Part shown: positions 50,318-59,114 of the stretch, piece after piece | Position numbering within the stretch: position 1 is the first letter of the stretch | Layout: each line of letters begins with the position of its first letter | Assembly (NCBI GenBank): GCA_022842465.1 | Contig: JALHPN010000007.1 | Coordinates: forward strand, 26,285-90,284 | Direction: 5' to 3' | DNA: 64,000 bases | From: Polyangiaceae bacterium | GTDB lineage: Bacteria > Myxococcota_A > Polyangia > Polyangiales > Polyangiaceae | Translations under genes and position numbers: made by a program | Notes under the pieces: model-generated | What the model was told of the DNA's origin: nothing | What the model saw: the letters and a program-made list of their open reading frames with translations, nothing else | Database searches by the model: none

Positions 50318-50333
50318 AGGAACGATTGTTGCT
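50318..50333 (+). promoter_or_regulatory. Sigma-54-like promoter of the catalase-fold lipoprotein gene
   Basis: AGGAACG, ATTG, TTGCT matches TGGCACG-N4-TTGCW at all but two positions. The GC ends 14 bases before ATG 50347, predicting a 3-base leader, in line with the other elements of this region. Confidence 0.45.
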
Positions 50334-50346
50334 CGAGGCGCCTGGG

Positions 50347-51432
50347 ATGACACTCTCCCACGTTCGCCGACCGTGGCTCCTCGCTCTTCCCGCGTGCGCC
50401 GCCGGGCTCGTGCTCGGCCTCGGCGCATGCAGCGCCGCGCCCGACGGCGAGCCGGGTGGCGGGGCGAGCGCCTCGAGCACGACCCGCGGGAGCTCGTTCG
50501 CCGAGATCGAGCGCAAGGTGTACGCGTCGCCTCGCCTGGACCTCCCGGAGCGCGGCAAGCTCGGCGTGTGGGACGTCGTCCGGAACGTCTTCGGCTCCGA
50601 GGAGCGCCCGAGCCACCCGCTCGGCGTTCGGAGCCGACGCACCCTCGTCGACGTCGCGGACGAGCGCCCGCCGGAGGACCGCGCCGACGACAAATGGCTC
50701 CACCCTCGCGGCGCGTGCGCGGCCGGCCGCTGGCGGATCACGACCGCGAGCGGGGCCACGGGGCTCTTCGACCAGGGCGTCGACGTCGACGCGATCGTGA
50801 GGGTGTCGTCAGGGACCCGCGACTCGGTGAGCGGCACCGACCGGATCCTCGGGATGGCGATCAAGCTCTTTCCCGCGGCGAGCCCCGACCAGAAGACGCG
50901 CACCCGCAACCTCGTCATGCTCGACGCGTACGGGTTCGAAGCGTCGAAGCGATGGCGCACGTTCCACGAGGACGACGGCGCGCCCGTCCACTTCACGAAC
51001 GTCGCGCCGGCGACCAGCGCCCTCGGCAGGTTCCTGAGCTCCTTCTTCGATCGGTTCGACAACCCGAACTGGGCCCGACCGCTCTACGGCGTGGCGAACG
51101 CGAGCCCGGGTGGCGGGGTGCTCCTGTCCTCACGCGCACCCTACGAGATTCGGGTTCGTCCGGCGGTCGTGGCGGAGCGAGCTCCCGCGGACGCGCCGCC
51201 GACGGACTTCCGCGCCGAGCTCCTCGCTCGCACCGAGACGCGCCTGGAGATCGTCCTCCAGAGCTTCGACGGGCGGGCGCAGGCGGGGACGGTCATCGGA
51301 GCCCTGGAGCTCGGTCGCTTCGTGGTCTCGGACTACTGCGACCTCGTCCTGCACTTCCACCACGATCCGATCCAGGACCAGGGGACCAAGTACGACCACT
51401 ACGAAGTCGTCGAGGGCTACGAGGACCGCTAG
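50347..51432 (+). CDS. Catalase-fold-like lipoprotein
   Basis: ATG 50347 gives a signal peptide ending GLVLGLGAC (lipobox, Cys28). In the mature protein, KWLHPRGACAAGRWRITTASGATGLF and VDAIVRVSSG then DRILGMAIKLFP follow the catalase pattern (distal His in xHxRGxxAxGxF, VRFSxxxG, DxRGxAxKxF), and LVMLDAYGFEAS fits the DLVxxNxPxF position. The C-terminal part (LEIVLQSFDGRAQAG, SDYCDLVLHFHHDP) matches less well and the proximal Tyr motif is not found. It may bind haem at the outer membrane or only share the fold. It follows the nifJ operon. Confidence 0.65.
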   Translation: MTLSHVRRPWLLALPACAAGLVLGLGACSAAPDGEPGGGASASSTTRGSSFAEIERKVYASPRLDLPERGKLGVWDVVRNVFGSEERPSHPLGVRSRRTLVDVADERPPEDRADDKWLHPRGACAAGRWRITTASGATGLFDQGVDVDAIVRVSSGTRDSVSGTDRILGMAIKLFPAASPDQKTRTRNLVMLDAYGFEASKRWRTFHEDDGAPVHFTNVAPATSALGRFLSSFFDRFDNPNWARPLYGVANASPGGGVLLSSRAPYEIRVRPAVVAERAPADAPPTDFRAELLARTETRLEIVLQSFDGRAQAGTVIGALELGRFVVSDYCDLVLHFHHDPIQDQGTKYDHYEVVEGYEDR

Positions 51433-51485
51433 CCCCGGAGCGTGTCTCGCACCGCCGCGGCCGGTCCTTCGCTATCGTGCGGCTC

Positions 51486-52784
51486 GTGGAGAGCACCGCC
51501 CCGGGAGGAACCTTCGAAGACCTCGGCCTCTCGCCGGAGGTCGTCCGCGGCGCGACCGAGCAAGGCCTGACGACGCCCACGGCCGTCCAGCGCGCCGTCA
51601 TCCCGCACGCCCTCCAGGGCGTCGACGTCTGGGCCTCGGCGCGCACGGGCTCGGGGAAGACCGCCGCGTTCGTGCTCCCGATCCTGGAGCGCCTCGGACG
51701 GAGACCGCGCGCGCCGACGTCGAGCGTGCGCGCGCTCGTCCTCGTCCCGACACGCGAGCTCGCCGAGCAGATCGGCGACGTGACGACGCTCCTCGCCCGC
51801 CAAGTTCGGGGGAGGATCCGCGCCGTGGTCCTCGTCGGCGGCGTGTCGAAGAACCCGCAGCGGATGGCGCTCCGCGGAGGGGCGGACGTCGTCGTCGCCA
51901 CCCCAGGTCGCCTCCTCGACCTCGCGAACGACGGGGCGCTGCGGCTCGGGGACGCCGAGATCGTCGTCCTCGACGAGGCCGATCGTTTGCTCTCGCTCGG
52001 CTTCGCGGACGAGCTCGCGCAGATCACCGAGCGCATCGCGATCGCACCGGGACGCGGACGTCGGGCGCAGCGGCTCCTCTTCTCCGCCACCTTCCCGCCC
52101 GCCGTTCGCGGCCTCGCGAGCGCGCTCCTCGTCTCGCCGGTGCGCGTCGAGGTCGACCAAGGCACGCCGCTCGCGGACATCGTGCGCGAGCAGCGCGCGA
52201 TCGAGGTGGACGCCCGTAGGCGATCGGCCCTGCTCGTCCACCTCCTCGCAGAGGACGCCGCGCCGTTCGCGCAGGCCCTCGTCTTCGTCGCGAGCGGGCG
52301 AGGCTGCGAGGATCTCGCGACATCCCTCGGACGCGCGACGATCGCCGCCGCGCCGCTCCACGGCGATCTCGCCCAGGCGACGCGCGCCCGGGCGCTCGAG
52401 GACTTCCGGGACGGCCGCCTCCGAGCGCTCGTCGCGACCGATCTCGCCGCGCGCGGCATCGACGTCCCCGCCCTCCCTCTCGTCGTGAACTACGATCTCC
52501 CGCGGTCACCGGCCGACTACCTCCATCGCATCGGACGCACGAGCCGCGCCGGCGAGGCAGGCGTCGCGATCAGCTTCGTCACCGCCGATGCGGCCGCCCA
52601 CTTTCGCCTCATCGAGAAGCGTCACGGGCTCGAGATCCCGCGCGAGCGCATCGTCGGCTTCGAGCCCACCGACGTCGCGTCGCCCGTGCGCGATCCCCAC
52701 GGCGGCGTGAAGGGGAAGCGGAAGAGCAAGAAGGACAAGCTCCGCGAGCAGGCGGCCGCGAGCGCCGGGAAAAAGCCCGCCTGA
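51486..52784 (+). CDS. DEAD-box ATP-dependent RNA helicase
   Basis: The 432-residue helicase has the full motif set: Q motif TFEDLGLSPEVVRGATEQGLTTPTAVQ, ARTGSGKTAAF (I), PTRELAEQ (Ia), ATPGRLLDLA (Ib), VLDEADRLL (II), LFSATFPP (III), LVFVASGRGCEDLA (IV), ATDLAARGIDVPALPLVVNYDLP (V) and HRIGRTSRAG (VI). The short basic tail (KGKRKSKKDKLREQ) may bind RNA. It resembles RhlE-type helicases acting in ribosome assembly or RNA decay. GTG 51486 is chosen; GTG 51477 is possible. Confidence 0.94.
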   Translation: MESTAPGGTFEDLGLSPEVVRGATEQGLTTPTAVQRAVIPHALQGVDVWASARTGSGKTAAFVLPILERLGRRPRAPTSSVRALVLVPTRELAEQIGDVTTLLARQVRGRIRAVVLVGGVSKNPQRMALRGGADVVVATPGRLLDLANDGALRLGDAEIVVLDEADRLLSLGFADELAQITERIAIAPGRGRRAQRLLFSATFPPAVRGLASALLVSPVRVEVDQGTPLADIVREQRAIEVDARRRSALLVHLLAEDAAPFAQALVFVASGRGCEDLATSLGRATIAAAPLHGDLAQATRARALEDFRDGRLRALVATDLAARGIDVPALPLVVNYDLPRSPADYLHRIGRTSRAGEAGVAISFVTADAAAHFRLIEKRHGLEIPRERIVGFEPTDVASPVRDPHGGVKGKRKSKKDKLREQAAASAGKKPA

Positions 52785-52832
52785 GCTGGTCCGTCGTGCA
52801 TGCGCCGCGGCGTGTGCCATAACGAGGCCGCG

Positions 52833-53960
52833 ATGCGGCGTCCGTTCCTCCTGGTCGGAAGCGCCCTGGTGCTCGGCAGCTGCGCGCTCGCGCTCGCGTG
52901 CGGCTCGCTCGACATCGACGCGCTCGGCGCCGGCTACGCCGATGCGGGAGGCGACGGCGCGACGACGGGCGAGCCGCCCGGGGACGGCGCGCCCGGCCCG
53001 CCGAGGGACGCCGCGTCGACGGGTGACGCAGGCTGGCACGCTCCGCCGACGGAGGAGGACGCGACGTGGGTGCCTAGCGGCTGGAAGCCGCAGTCGTCCG
53101 GGACGACGAGCGACCTCGAGACCGTGTGGGGCGCCACCTCGAAGGCGGTGTGGGCAGGCGGCAGGAACGGCACGCTCCTCCGGTTCGACGGTACGGCGTG
53201 GGCTCCCGTCACGTCGAGCGTCGCGGCCGACGGCACCGTTCGCGCGATCGCCGGCACCGCGTCGGACGACGTGTACCTCCTCGAGCAGCGCGGTGCGCCC
53301 AACGGCACGATGGTCCTCCACCACTACGACGGGACGGGGTGGGCGGAGGTGTCGACGTTCGACGGCGTGAACGAGGTCGGCTGCCTCGACGCGCCAGCGC
53401 GGCGGGTCGCGTACGTCTACGGAGCGCCGAAGCGCGCGGCGGTCGCGAGCGCCGAGAACGCCCTCCGGCTCCATCGCGTCGACGGTCGGACCGCCGACGG
53501 CGTCCGGCTCGTCGGCACGACGTCCTACGTCGCGCCCGACCGGGGCGTGTGCGACGTGCACGCCTTCGCCCCGGACGATGTCTGGCTCAGCGGCAGCCCC
53601 GCCTCGCGCTTCGACGGCGCAGCCTTCGTTGCGCTGCCGGGCGGAGCGCCGGACACGGAGATGCTCTCGGTCGTGTCGCGAACGCTCGCGTTCACGAGCA
53701 CGCACGTCTGGAACGGAGCCACGTGGCAGAGCAAGTCGATCGGGATGCCGGGGTCGCTCGTCCGGGTGAGCGGACGCGCAGACGCGCTCGCGTTCGGCGC
53801 CGTCTCCTCCGTGCGCGGCATCGTCCTCCGCTGGGCGGGCGGCGCGTGGGTCGAGGAGCCGCTACCGGTGGATCTCGCCGCGACGCGCAGCGTGTTCATG
53901 GCGCCCGGTGGCCGCACCTTCGCCGTCGGCCGCGTCGGCCTCGTGTGGTCGGGGCCATGA
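52833..53960 (+). CDS. Lipoprotein, propeller-like, coupled to a CBS protein
   Basis: GAGG lies 5 bases before ATG 52833. The signal peptide ends CALALAC (lipobox), followed by a Gly/Asp/Ala/Pro-rich spacer. From ~90 residues on, repeated units of the form TVWGATSKAVWAGGRNGTLLRFDGTAW, AGTASDDVYLLEQ, HAFAPDDVWLSG and VSRTLAFTSTHVWNGATW indicate a Trp-rich beta-propeller. Such lipoproteins are abundant in Polyangia; role unknown. Its TGA overlaps the ATG of the CBS gene (ATGA). Confidence 0.72.
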   Translation: MRRPFLLVGSALVLGSCALALACGSLDIDALGAGYADAGGDGATTGEPPGDGAPGPPRDAASTGDAGWHAPPTEEDATWVPSGWKPQSSGTTSDLETVWGATSKAVWAGGRNGTLLRFDGTAWAPVTSSVAADGTVRAIAGTASDDVYLLEQRGAPNGTMVLHHYDGTGWAEVSTFDGVNEVGCLDAPARRVAYVYGAPKRAAVASAENALRLHRVDGRTADGVRLVGTTSYVAPDRGVCDVHAFAPDDVWLSGSPASRFDGAAFVALPGGAPDTEMLSVVSRTLAFTSTHVWNGATWQSKSIGMPGSLVRVSGRADALAFGAVSSVRGIVLRWAGGAWVEEPLPVDLAATRSVFMAPGGRTFAVGRVGLVWSGP

Positions 53961-54394
53961 CGACCGAGCCCATGCGGCCCGACGTCCGGGACGTCATGAC
54001 GCCGGACGTGTTCGTCATCCTGGCCGGCACGCTCGCCGCCACCGCTGCCGCGCTCCTCACCGAGCGGCGCGTGAGCGGTGCGCCCGTGGTGTCGCCGCGC
54101 GGCAAGCCGGTCGGGATCGTGTCACGCGCGGATCTGCTCGATCCACGCCACCACTTCGAGGGCGCCCGGGTCGAGGACGCGATGACGCGCGTGCTCTTCG
54201 CCGTCCGTCCGACCGACCCTCTCATCGCCGCCGTACACCTGATGGTGCGGGAGGGGATCCACCGCGTCGTCGTCGTCGACGACGGACGCCTCGCGGGCGT
54301 GGTGAGCCCCATGGATGTCCTCCGCGTGCTCGCGGCCTCGGATGCGGCATCGGAGTCGCCCTACGAGTACGTCGCGCTCGAGACCTCCGCCTGA
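53957..54394 (+). CDS. Tandem CBS-domain protein
   Basis: The 145 residues contain two CBS motifs: VRDVMTPDVFVILAGTLAATAAALLTERRVSGAPVVS with GKPVGIVSRADLL, and VEDAMTRVLFAVRPTDPLIAAVHLMVREGIHRVVVVD with GRLAGVVSPMDVLRVL. A CBS pair binds adenosyl nucleotides such as AMP or ATP and usually regulates another protein. No fused enzyme is present. The start overlaps the stop of the lipoprotein gene. It converges with the large hybrid kinase. Confidence 0.92.
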   Translation: MTTEPMRPDVRDVMTPDVFVILAGTLAATAAALLTERRVSGAPVVSPRGKPVGIVSRADLLDPRHHFEGARVEDAMTRVLFAVRPTDPLIAAVHLMVREGIHRVVVVDDGRLAGVVSPMDVLRVLAASDAASESPYEYVALETSA

Positions 54395-54446
54395 CGCACG
54401 TCCTGCGCGCAGCGGCGCACGCCGTGCAGCGCGGGCGACGAGGCCC

Positions 54447-57428
54447 CTAGGACGACCGGAGCGTGGCGAGGTTCGTGACCGCCGCGGCGAGCGCCTGCGG
54501 ATCCACGGGCTTGCCCACATGGGTCGTGAAGCCCGACGCGAGCGCGCGCATGCGGTCCTCCTCGCGCACGAACGCGGTGAGCGCGAGGGCAGGCACGCGG
54601 CCCCCCGCGTCGCGCGGCAAGAGCCGGATCCGACGCACGAGCGACAGCCCGTCCTCGTCGGGCATCCCGATGTCGCTCACGAGGACGTCGGGACGGCGCC
54701 GCTGGAAGGCCTCGAAGGCCTGCGCCGCGGACGACGTCGTCTCCACCTCGGCGCCGGCATCCTCGAGGACCGACGCCACGAGCTCGCGCGTGTCCGGCTC
54801 GTCGTCGACCACGAGCACGCGGACACCGACGAGGCTGTGCTTCGGGGCGGGGGACGGCGTCGCACGGTCCGCCCTCGGCCTCTCCTCGGCGGGGGTCGCG
54901 ACGGCGCGGAGGGGAATGCTCACCGTGAAGACCGCCCCCTTCCCCGGTCCCTCACTGTGCGCCTCCGCGTGTCCTCCATGGAGCTCCGCGATGTGCCGGA
55001 CGAGCGAGAGGCCGAGTCCGAGACCCCCGACGCGTCGCGTGATCGACGAGTCCGCCTGCCGGAATCGGTCGAAGACGAAGGGGAGGAAGCCGGCTTCGAT
55101 CCCCCTGCCGTCGTCCTCGACACGGATGACGACGTCCGGCCCCACCTCGCGAACGACGACCTCGATCCGCCCTCCACCGTCGGTGAACTTCACCGCGTTC
55201 GAGAGGAGGTTCCAGACGACCTGCTGGAGGCGCTCTGCGTCGGCGACGAGCGGAATGCTCTCCGACGCGGGCGCGAAGACGACGTCGATCTTCTTCGCGA
55301 CGGCGGAGGCCCGGATGGACTCGAGCGCGTCGCGAGCGATCACGACGAGGTCGGTCGGCTTCGGATCCAGGCGAAACTTGCCGGTGATGACGCGGGAGAC
55401 GTCGAGGATGTCGTCGATGATCCGGACCTGCGCCTCGGCGTTTCGGTGGATCACCGTGAGGGGCTTCGCGACGGACGGCTCGGTCGACCTCTCCTTCAGG
55501 ATGGCGGACCAGCCGAGGATGGCGTTGAGCGGCGTCCGGAGCTCGTGTGAGACCGTGGCGAGGAACTCGTCCTTCGCGCGGCTCGCCTCCTCGGCCCTGC
55601 GCGCAGCGTCTTGCGCCGCTTCATAGAGGTGTGCGTTCTCGAGCGCGACGCCGGCCCGACGCCCGAGCTCCTCCACGAGGGTCACATCGTCGGCGTCGAA
55701 GCGGCGATCGGACTCCGCCGAGACGAGCGAGAGGACCCCCAACACCCGCGAGCGGAGGGAGATCGGCACGACGAGGACGGCCTTCATGCCGACGGAACGC
55801 AGGGTGGCGAGCTGCTCGGGATCCGTGACCGACGCCGCGAGGATCTCGTCCGTGAGGTCGCCCCAGAGCTCGCTCCTCCCCGTCCGGATGACGCTCCAGA
55901 TGCCGCGCGCGGCGGGATCCGGCGGAAACCTCGCGTGGTAGGCCTTCGCGATCTCCACCTTGCCCGGATCGACGTGGGCGACCGCCACGTTCCGGAGGAC
56001 CTCCCCCTCCCGCACGTGGATCGTGCACCAATCGCCGAGCCCCGGGACGAGGACCGCGGCGAGCGTCTCGAGCATCTCGCGCGTGTCGAGGGACGTCGCG
56101 AGCGCGGCGCTCGCGTCGGCGAGATACCTTGCCTGCCGCTCGTGACGCCGTTGATCGGTGACGTCGTGCCAGATGCTGATCGCAAGCTCGTGGGTCCCGT
56201 CGCGGGCGACCACGGCGCTCGCCTGGATCATCGTCCACCACTCGCGGCGTGTCGCGCGGTGACGCACCTGCACGAGGGCGGTCGCGAGCTTCTCTCCGGC
56301 GAGCACGCGGAACGCCGGGATCTGGTCGCGAGGGAAGGGCCGACCGTCTTCGTCGAGCACGTCGAAGCGCGCCGCGACCGCGCCCGGCGGCGCGCTCATG
56401 AGCTCCTCGCCCGTCTCGAAGCCGCAGATCTTCGCGGCGGCGCGGTTCGCGAACACGGTCGCCCCCGAGCGATCCTGCACCGTGATCCCGTTGGCCACGC
56501 CCTCGAGGACGATCTCGAGGCGCTGGCTCAGCGCCCGGTACCGCTCCTCGCTCTCGCGGAGACGCCGCTCTGCGCTCTCGGCCGCGTCGCGAGCGGCCTG
56601 CTCTCGGAGCAGCTTTCGCTGGTTCTCCTCCGCCTCGCGTCGAATGGTGAGGTCTCGGGTGATCTTCGCGTAGCCGAGGAGCTCGCCCGCGCCGTCGTGG
56701 ACCGCCGTGAGGATGGCGTTGGCCCAGAACCGCGTGCCGTCCTTGCGCACACGCCACCCTTCGTCCTCGTGGCGCCCGTGCTCGCGCGCCGAGGCGATCT
56801 CGCGGCCGGGCTTTCCGGCGTCGACGTCCTCGGGCGGGAAGAAGGCCTCGAAGCTCTTTCCGAGGATCTCCTCGGCCAGATACCCCTTCATGCGCTCGGC
56901 GCCGGAGTTCCACGTCGTCACGATGCCGTGGGGGTCGAGCATGGTGATCGCGTAGTCGCCGACGTTCTCGATGAGGAGCCGGAAGCGCTCCTCCGAGCGA
57001 CGGTGAGCCTCCTCCGCCCGGCGCCGATCCGTGAGATCACGCGTGACCTTGCCGAAGCCGCGGAGCCGTCCCGTCTCGTCGCGGAGAGCCGTGATCCCGA
57101 CGCTGGCCCAGAACCGCGACCCGTCCTTACGGATGCGCCAGCCTTCGTCCTCGACCCGGCCGACCTCGGTCGCGATCTCGAGCTCGCGTTCGGGCTTCTT
57201 CGCCTCGACGTCCTCCGGCGGGTAGAAGACCGAGAAGTGGCGGCCGAGGATCTCCTCGGCCTCGTATCCCTTGATTTGCCTCGCGCCGGGGTTCCAGGTG
57301 ACGACGTGGCCCGACGCATCGAGCATGAAGATCGCGTAGTCGACGACGCTCTCCACCAGGAGGCGGCAGTCGTCCCACGTGAGCGGAGCGACGGTCGAGA
57401 GATCGACGGCCTTCGAGGGGGTCGCCAT
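54447..57428 (-). CDS. Large cytoplasmic hybrid histidine kinase: PAS x3, GAF, kinase, receiver
   Basis: There is no membrane segment. Two near-duplicate PAS/PAC units come first (VVDYAIFMLDASGHVVTWNPGARQIKGY and VGDYAITMLDPHGIVTTWNSGAERMKGY), a third, more distant PAS follows (EGVANGITVQDRSGATVFANR), then GAF (~435-590), HisKA with ATVSHELRTPLNAILGW, HATPase with WNLLSNAVKF, DDGRGIEAGF and GGLGLGLSLVRHI, and a C-terminal receiver with VLVVDDEPDTREL and VLVSDIGMPDEDG. The PAS pair shares the KDG.RFWA PAC form common in soil bacteria for redox or ligand sensing. ATG 57428 is used; GTG 57437, 5 bases behind a TACGCT, is an alternative. Confidence 0.93.
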   Translation of the reverse strand: MATPSKAVDLSTVAPLTWDDCRLLVESVVDYAIFMLDASGHVVTWNPGARQIKGYEAEEILGRHFSVFYPPEDVEAKKPERELEIATEVGRVEDEGWRIRKDGSRFWASVGITALRDETGRLRGFGKVTRDLTDRRRAEEAHRRSEERFRLLIENVGDYAITMLDPHGIVTTWNSGAERMKGYLAEEILGKSFEAFFPPEDVDAGKPGREIASAREHGRHEDEGWRVRKDGTRFWANAILTAVHDGAGELLGYAKITRDLTIRREAEENQRKLLREQAARDAAESAERRLRESEERYRALSQRLEIVLEGVANGITVQDRSGATVFANRAAAKICGFETGEELMSAPPGAVAARFDVLDEDGRPFPRDQIPAFRVLAGEKLATALVQVRHRATRREWWTMIQASAVVARDGTHELAISIWHDVTDQRRHERQARYLADASAALATSLDTREMLETLAAVLVPGLGDWCTIHVREGEVLRNVAVAHVDPGKVEIAKAYHARFPPDPAARGIWSVIRTGRSELWGDLTDEILAASVTDPEQLATLRSVGMKAVLVVPISLRSRVLGVLSLVSAESDRRFDADDVTLVEELGRRAGVALENAHLYEAAQDAARRAEEASRAKDEFLATVSHELRTPLNAILGWSAILKERSTEPSVAKPLTVIHRNAEAQVRIIDDILDVSRVITGKFRLDPKPTDLVVIARDALESIRASAVAKKIDVVFAPASESIPLVADAERLQQVVWNLLSNAVKFTDGGGRIEVVVREVGPDVVIRVEDDGRGIEAGFLPFVFDRFRQADSSITRRVGGLGLGLSLVRHIAELHGGHAEAHSEGPGKGAVFTVSIPLRAVATPAEERPRADRATPSPAPKHSLVGVRVLVVDDEPDTRELVASVLEDAGAEVETTSSAAQAFEAFQRRRPDVLVSDIGMPDEDGLSLVRRIRLLPRDAGGRVPALALTAFVREEDRMRALASGFTTHVGKPVDPQALAAAVTNLATLRSS

Positions 57429-57516
57429 GCGCGTCACGACGGAGCGTAGAACGATTCGACGACTTTGCCGCGTTTCCCGTCGGCGAGCGCGGGCGGTGCC
57501 GTGGTAGGAAGCGCGA

Positions 57517-57912
57517 ATGCTCGGCCTCTACCACGCGCACTCCGGGCTCCGGTTCCTCGTCCTCCTCCTCGGCCTCGCGAACCTCGTCGTCCTGGGGCTG
57601 GGGATCGCGCAGAAGCGGCCCTTCGGGAAGCTACACCGTGCCCTCGGGGCCGCGTTCGCGGGCTCGCTGCACCTGCAGGTCGTCATCGGCGTGGCGATGG
57701 TGGCTCTCGGTCGCTACTACCCGGCGCTGATCGGGCACATGGTGATGATGATCCTCGCGGCCGTGGTCGCGCAGGCGACGTCGTCGGTGAATCGACGGCG
57801 CGCGACGCCCGCCCTGACCCTCCCGCTCGTCGGCGTGGTGGTCGCGCTGCTCCTCATCACCGGCGGCGTCATGGCGATCGGTCGCGGCCTGTTCACGATC
57901 GCGGCGTTCTGA
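57517..57912 (+). CDS. Small four-helix membrane protein
   Basis: AGGA lies 7 bases before ATG 57517. The 131 residues have four hydrophobic segments: GLRFLVLLLGLANLVVLGLGIA, LGAAFAGSLHLQVVIGVAMVAL, ALIGHMVMMILAAVVAQAT and LPLVGVVVALLLITGGVMAIG. LYHAHSGLRF at the start, SLHLQ and IGHMV carry histidines inside or at the edge of helices, as in cytochrome-b-like small membrane proteins of Bacteroidetes and myxobacteria. Haem binding is a guess. The gene is divergent from the hybrid kinase. Confidence 0.65.
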   Translation: MLGLYHAHSGLRFLVLLLGLANLVVLGLGIAQKRPFGKLHRALGAAFAGSLHLQVVIGVAMVALGRYYPALIGHMVMMILAAVVAQATSSVNRRRATPALTLPLVGVVVALLLITGGVMAIGRGLFTIAAF

Positions 57913-57943
57913 CGCACGTACGGCCGCAGCTGCTCGTGTTCGG

Positions 57944-59113
57944 CTACTTGCGCAGCCGAACCACGCTTCCCCCGGCGTCGCCGCCCGCGCCCAGGTTCGT
58001 CCAGAACACCTGATCCCCGGAGGCGGAGATGTCGTGCGGATACGGCTGATCGCGCGCGAGCAGCACACCCGCGTCGCCGCAGCCGGCGCGAGGGCAGCGG
58101 AAGATGCGTCCGCTCTCGAGCGTGTCGGCGTAGTAGACGTCGGTTCCATCGAGCGCAAAATCGTCCGTCTGGGTCGATCCGCTCGTCACCTTGCGCCGCG
58201 AGCCGCCGTCCAAGGTCGCCACGAAGACGCCGCTGCCGCGAACGGCATGGAACACGTTCTCGCCTTCGACGCGGAGCTCGCGGACCGGGCTGTCGGTCAC
58301 GATCGACGCCACGCCACCGCCACGCGCGACGCGAATGTTGCCCTGCACCGGGATGAGCGTGTCCCAGAGGACCGCGTCTCCGCTCGCGGTCACGTACGTC
58401 GGGAAGCGCTCGTCGATGGAGACGCTCGCGAGCCCGCCGCCGCACGGGAGCGTGCAGCGACCGATCCTTCCCGAGAACACGTTCTCGCCGACCACGAGGT
58501 CGCCGCCGACGACGTCGAAGAAGGTGGGCTCGGCGAGGCCGTCGACGACGGTGACCGGTGAAGGCGCGCACCCCCCGCGCGGACAGCGGAACACGCCGCC
58601 GTCCGTCGCGTCCTGAACGCTGAAGAAGACGTCCTCGCCGTGCCGCACGAGGCGCTCCCCGAAGCGCGTGCCCGGCGGTCCGTCGAACACGATCTCGACG
58701 GGTCCGCCCGCGACGTTCGCACGCCGCACGTCCCCGAGCGCAGGGTTCGTCCAGTAGACGTGCTCGCCGTCGGAGGCGATCGCGGTCGGCCGGCCCTCTT
58801 CGTTCGACACGACGACGAGCTGGCACTGGCCGGAGACACACACGCCGCCGAGGCAGTCTCGGCCGCACGCCCCGCAGTGGCGCGGATTCGAGGCGACGTC
58901 CACGCACGGCCCAGGGTCGGCATCCGCGAGGACGGCGCCGTCCGGAGGGAGAGGCGCGCCGTCGGGAGCCACGGAGCCATCGACGGTGCTCGCGTCCTCC
59001 CCGGGCACGGCCGTCTCCGCGCCTTCGATCCCGAGGAGCGCGTTGCATCCGACGACGGCCACGCTGCCGAGCCAGCCGAACGCGGCGAGCGTCACGACGC
59101 GACGGCGGCGCAC
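57944..59113 (-). CDS. Lipoprotein with Cys-rich spacer and beta-propeller-like domain
   Basis: The GTG at 59113 gives MRRRRVVTLAAFGWLGSVAVVGC, a signal peptide with lipobox VVGC; the longer ORF start is Arg/Ser-rich shadow. After an Asp/Gly/Pro spacer comes NPRHCGACGRDCLGGVCVSGQC, a small Cys cluster seen in many myxobacterial surface proteins. The rest is built from DGEHVYWTNPALGDVRRANVAGG-type repeats (GEDVFFSVQD, SGDAVLWDT, GENVFHAVRG, GTDVYYAD), a typical six- to seven-bladed propeller. It starts one base after the stop of the TPR/PEGA-like gene. Confidence 0.8.
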   Translation of the reverse strand: MRRRRVVTLAAFGWLGSVAVVGCNALLGIEGAETAVPGEDASTVDGSVAPDGAPLPPDGAVLADADPGPCVDVASNPRHCGACGRDCLGGVCVSGQCQLVVVSNEEGRPTAIASDGEHVYWTNPALGDVRRANVAGGPVEIVFDGPPGTRFGERLVRHGEDVFFSVQDATDGGVFRCPRGGCAPSPVTVVDGLAEPTFFDVVGGDLVVGENVFSGRIGRCTLPCGGGLASVSIDERFPTYVTASGDAVLWDTLIPVQGNIRVARGGGVASIVTDSPVRELRVEGENVFHAVRGSGVFVATLDGGSRRKVTSGSTQTDDFALDGTDVYYADTLESGRIFRCPRAGCGDAGVLLARDQPYPHDISASGDQVFWTNLGAGGDAGGSVVRLRK

Positions 59114-59114
59114 G

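Noticed and set aside
51440-51486. Sigma-54-like GG-N10-GC before the DEAD-box helicase
   Set aside because: It reads GGCCGG-N4-TCGC, without the TTGC or CACG matches; GG-N10-GC alone is frequent at this GC content.
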